DNA of 6,669 nt, taken from the NCBI GenBank assembly GCA_964629825.1, contig CAZVUW010000131.1:1-6669 (forward strand), read 5' to 3'. Positions 6,586-6,669 of this stretch are shown here, in pieces. Below the pieces are notes generated by a model. That model was not told the DNA's origin, ran no database searches, and saw only the letters and a list, made by a program, of their open reading frames with translations. Numbering within the stretch: position 1 is the stretch's first letter; every line of letters begins with the position of its first letter. Source of the stretch: CAZVUW01 sp964629825 (GTDB lineage Bacteria > Actinomycetota > Nitriliruptoria > Euzebyales > Egibacteraceae). The position numbers were made by a program, and so were the translations under genes.

Positions 6586-6641
6586 CGCCAGGGTGTTGTT
6601 CTCGACGGAGATGTCCGCCGAAAACAACATCCAACCTGGCG
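6586..6641. repeat. Fourth palindromic repeat copy, extended hairpin
   Basis: The 40-bp core at 6592-6631 matches copy 2 of the left array at about 31 of 40 positions in the same orientation, including TGTTGTTCTCGACG and ACAACATC. It is a far better palindrome than copies 1-3: arms pair along nearly their full length, with a GATG tetraloop (6609-6612) closed by CGGA/TCCG. Two remaining mismatches on the plus strand become G-U pairs in minus-strand RNA. An outer arm, CGCCAGG (6586-6592) with CCTGGCG (6635-6641), can extend the stem across a short bulge. It lies 76 nt downstream of the wall-binding protein stop. It could work as a bidirectional terminator but lacks a T-tract; a repeat-element identity is favoured because of the left array. 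Confidence 0.8.
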
Positions 6642-6668
6642 GGTCGGGGACGGGCGCGGGGGGCGGGG
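6641..6668 (+). other. G-quadruplex-type G-run motif
   Basis: Five runs of three or more G (6641-6643, 6646-6649, 6652-6654, 6658-6663, 6665-6668) are separated by 1-3 nt, which meets the usual quadruplex pattern. The segment GGGTCGGG near its start also matches the beginning of the left-array spacers, so it is probably the start of a repeat spacer cut by the window edge. Confidence 0.5.
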
Positions 6669-6669
6669 C

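Overview
The window is very GC-rich (roughly 70% or more by eye) and carries four protein-coding genes. Features pointing to a high-GC actinobacterium are an AfsR-type BTAD/NB-ARC/TPR regulator, an apparently leaderless regulator promoter, and a surface protein joining cell-wall-binding repeats to a C-terminal Excalibur-type calcium motif. The last combination is familiar from deep-branching actinobacterial classes, but no genus can be named from this sequence alone.

Layout from left to right. Positions 1-257 hold no gene; they contain a tandem array of three 40-bp imperfect palindromes joined by similar C-rich spacers. A hairpin at 258-284 follows the 3' end of a two-gene minus-strand operon: a SAM-dependent methyltransferase (901-1980), then an exported cupin protein (315-881). 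A divergent control region (1981-2141) separates this operon from a plus-strand AfsR/SARP-family regulator (2142-5159). It is dense with signals: a perfect 9-bp inverted repeat enclosing the methyltransferase ribosome-binding site, three heptamers at exact 11-bp spacing of the kind SARP regulators bind, and a -10-like hexamer placed for a leaderless start of the regulator. After a 54-bp gap comes a secreted cell-wall-binding-repeat/Excalibur protein (5214-6509). At 6592-6631 a fourth copy of the left-hand palindrome appears in the same orientation, followed by a G-run sequence that resembles the left-array spacers.

The simplest reading is a small regulatory module: the large ATP-dependent regulator binds the heptamers between itself and the divergent operon and controls synthesis of the methyltransferase and the exported cupin. 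The substrate of the methyltransferase is not evident. The wall-binding protein may be an independent gene; its 5' third has visibly different codon use from the rest. The same palindromic repeat family bounds the four-gene block on both sides, which is the most unexplained structure here.
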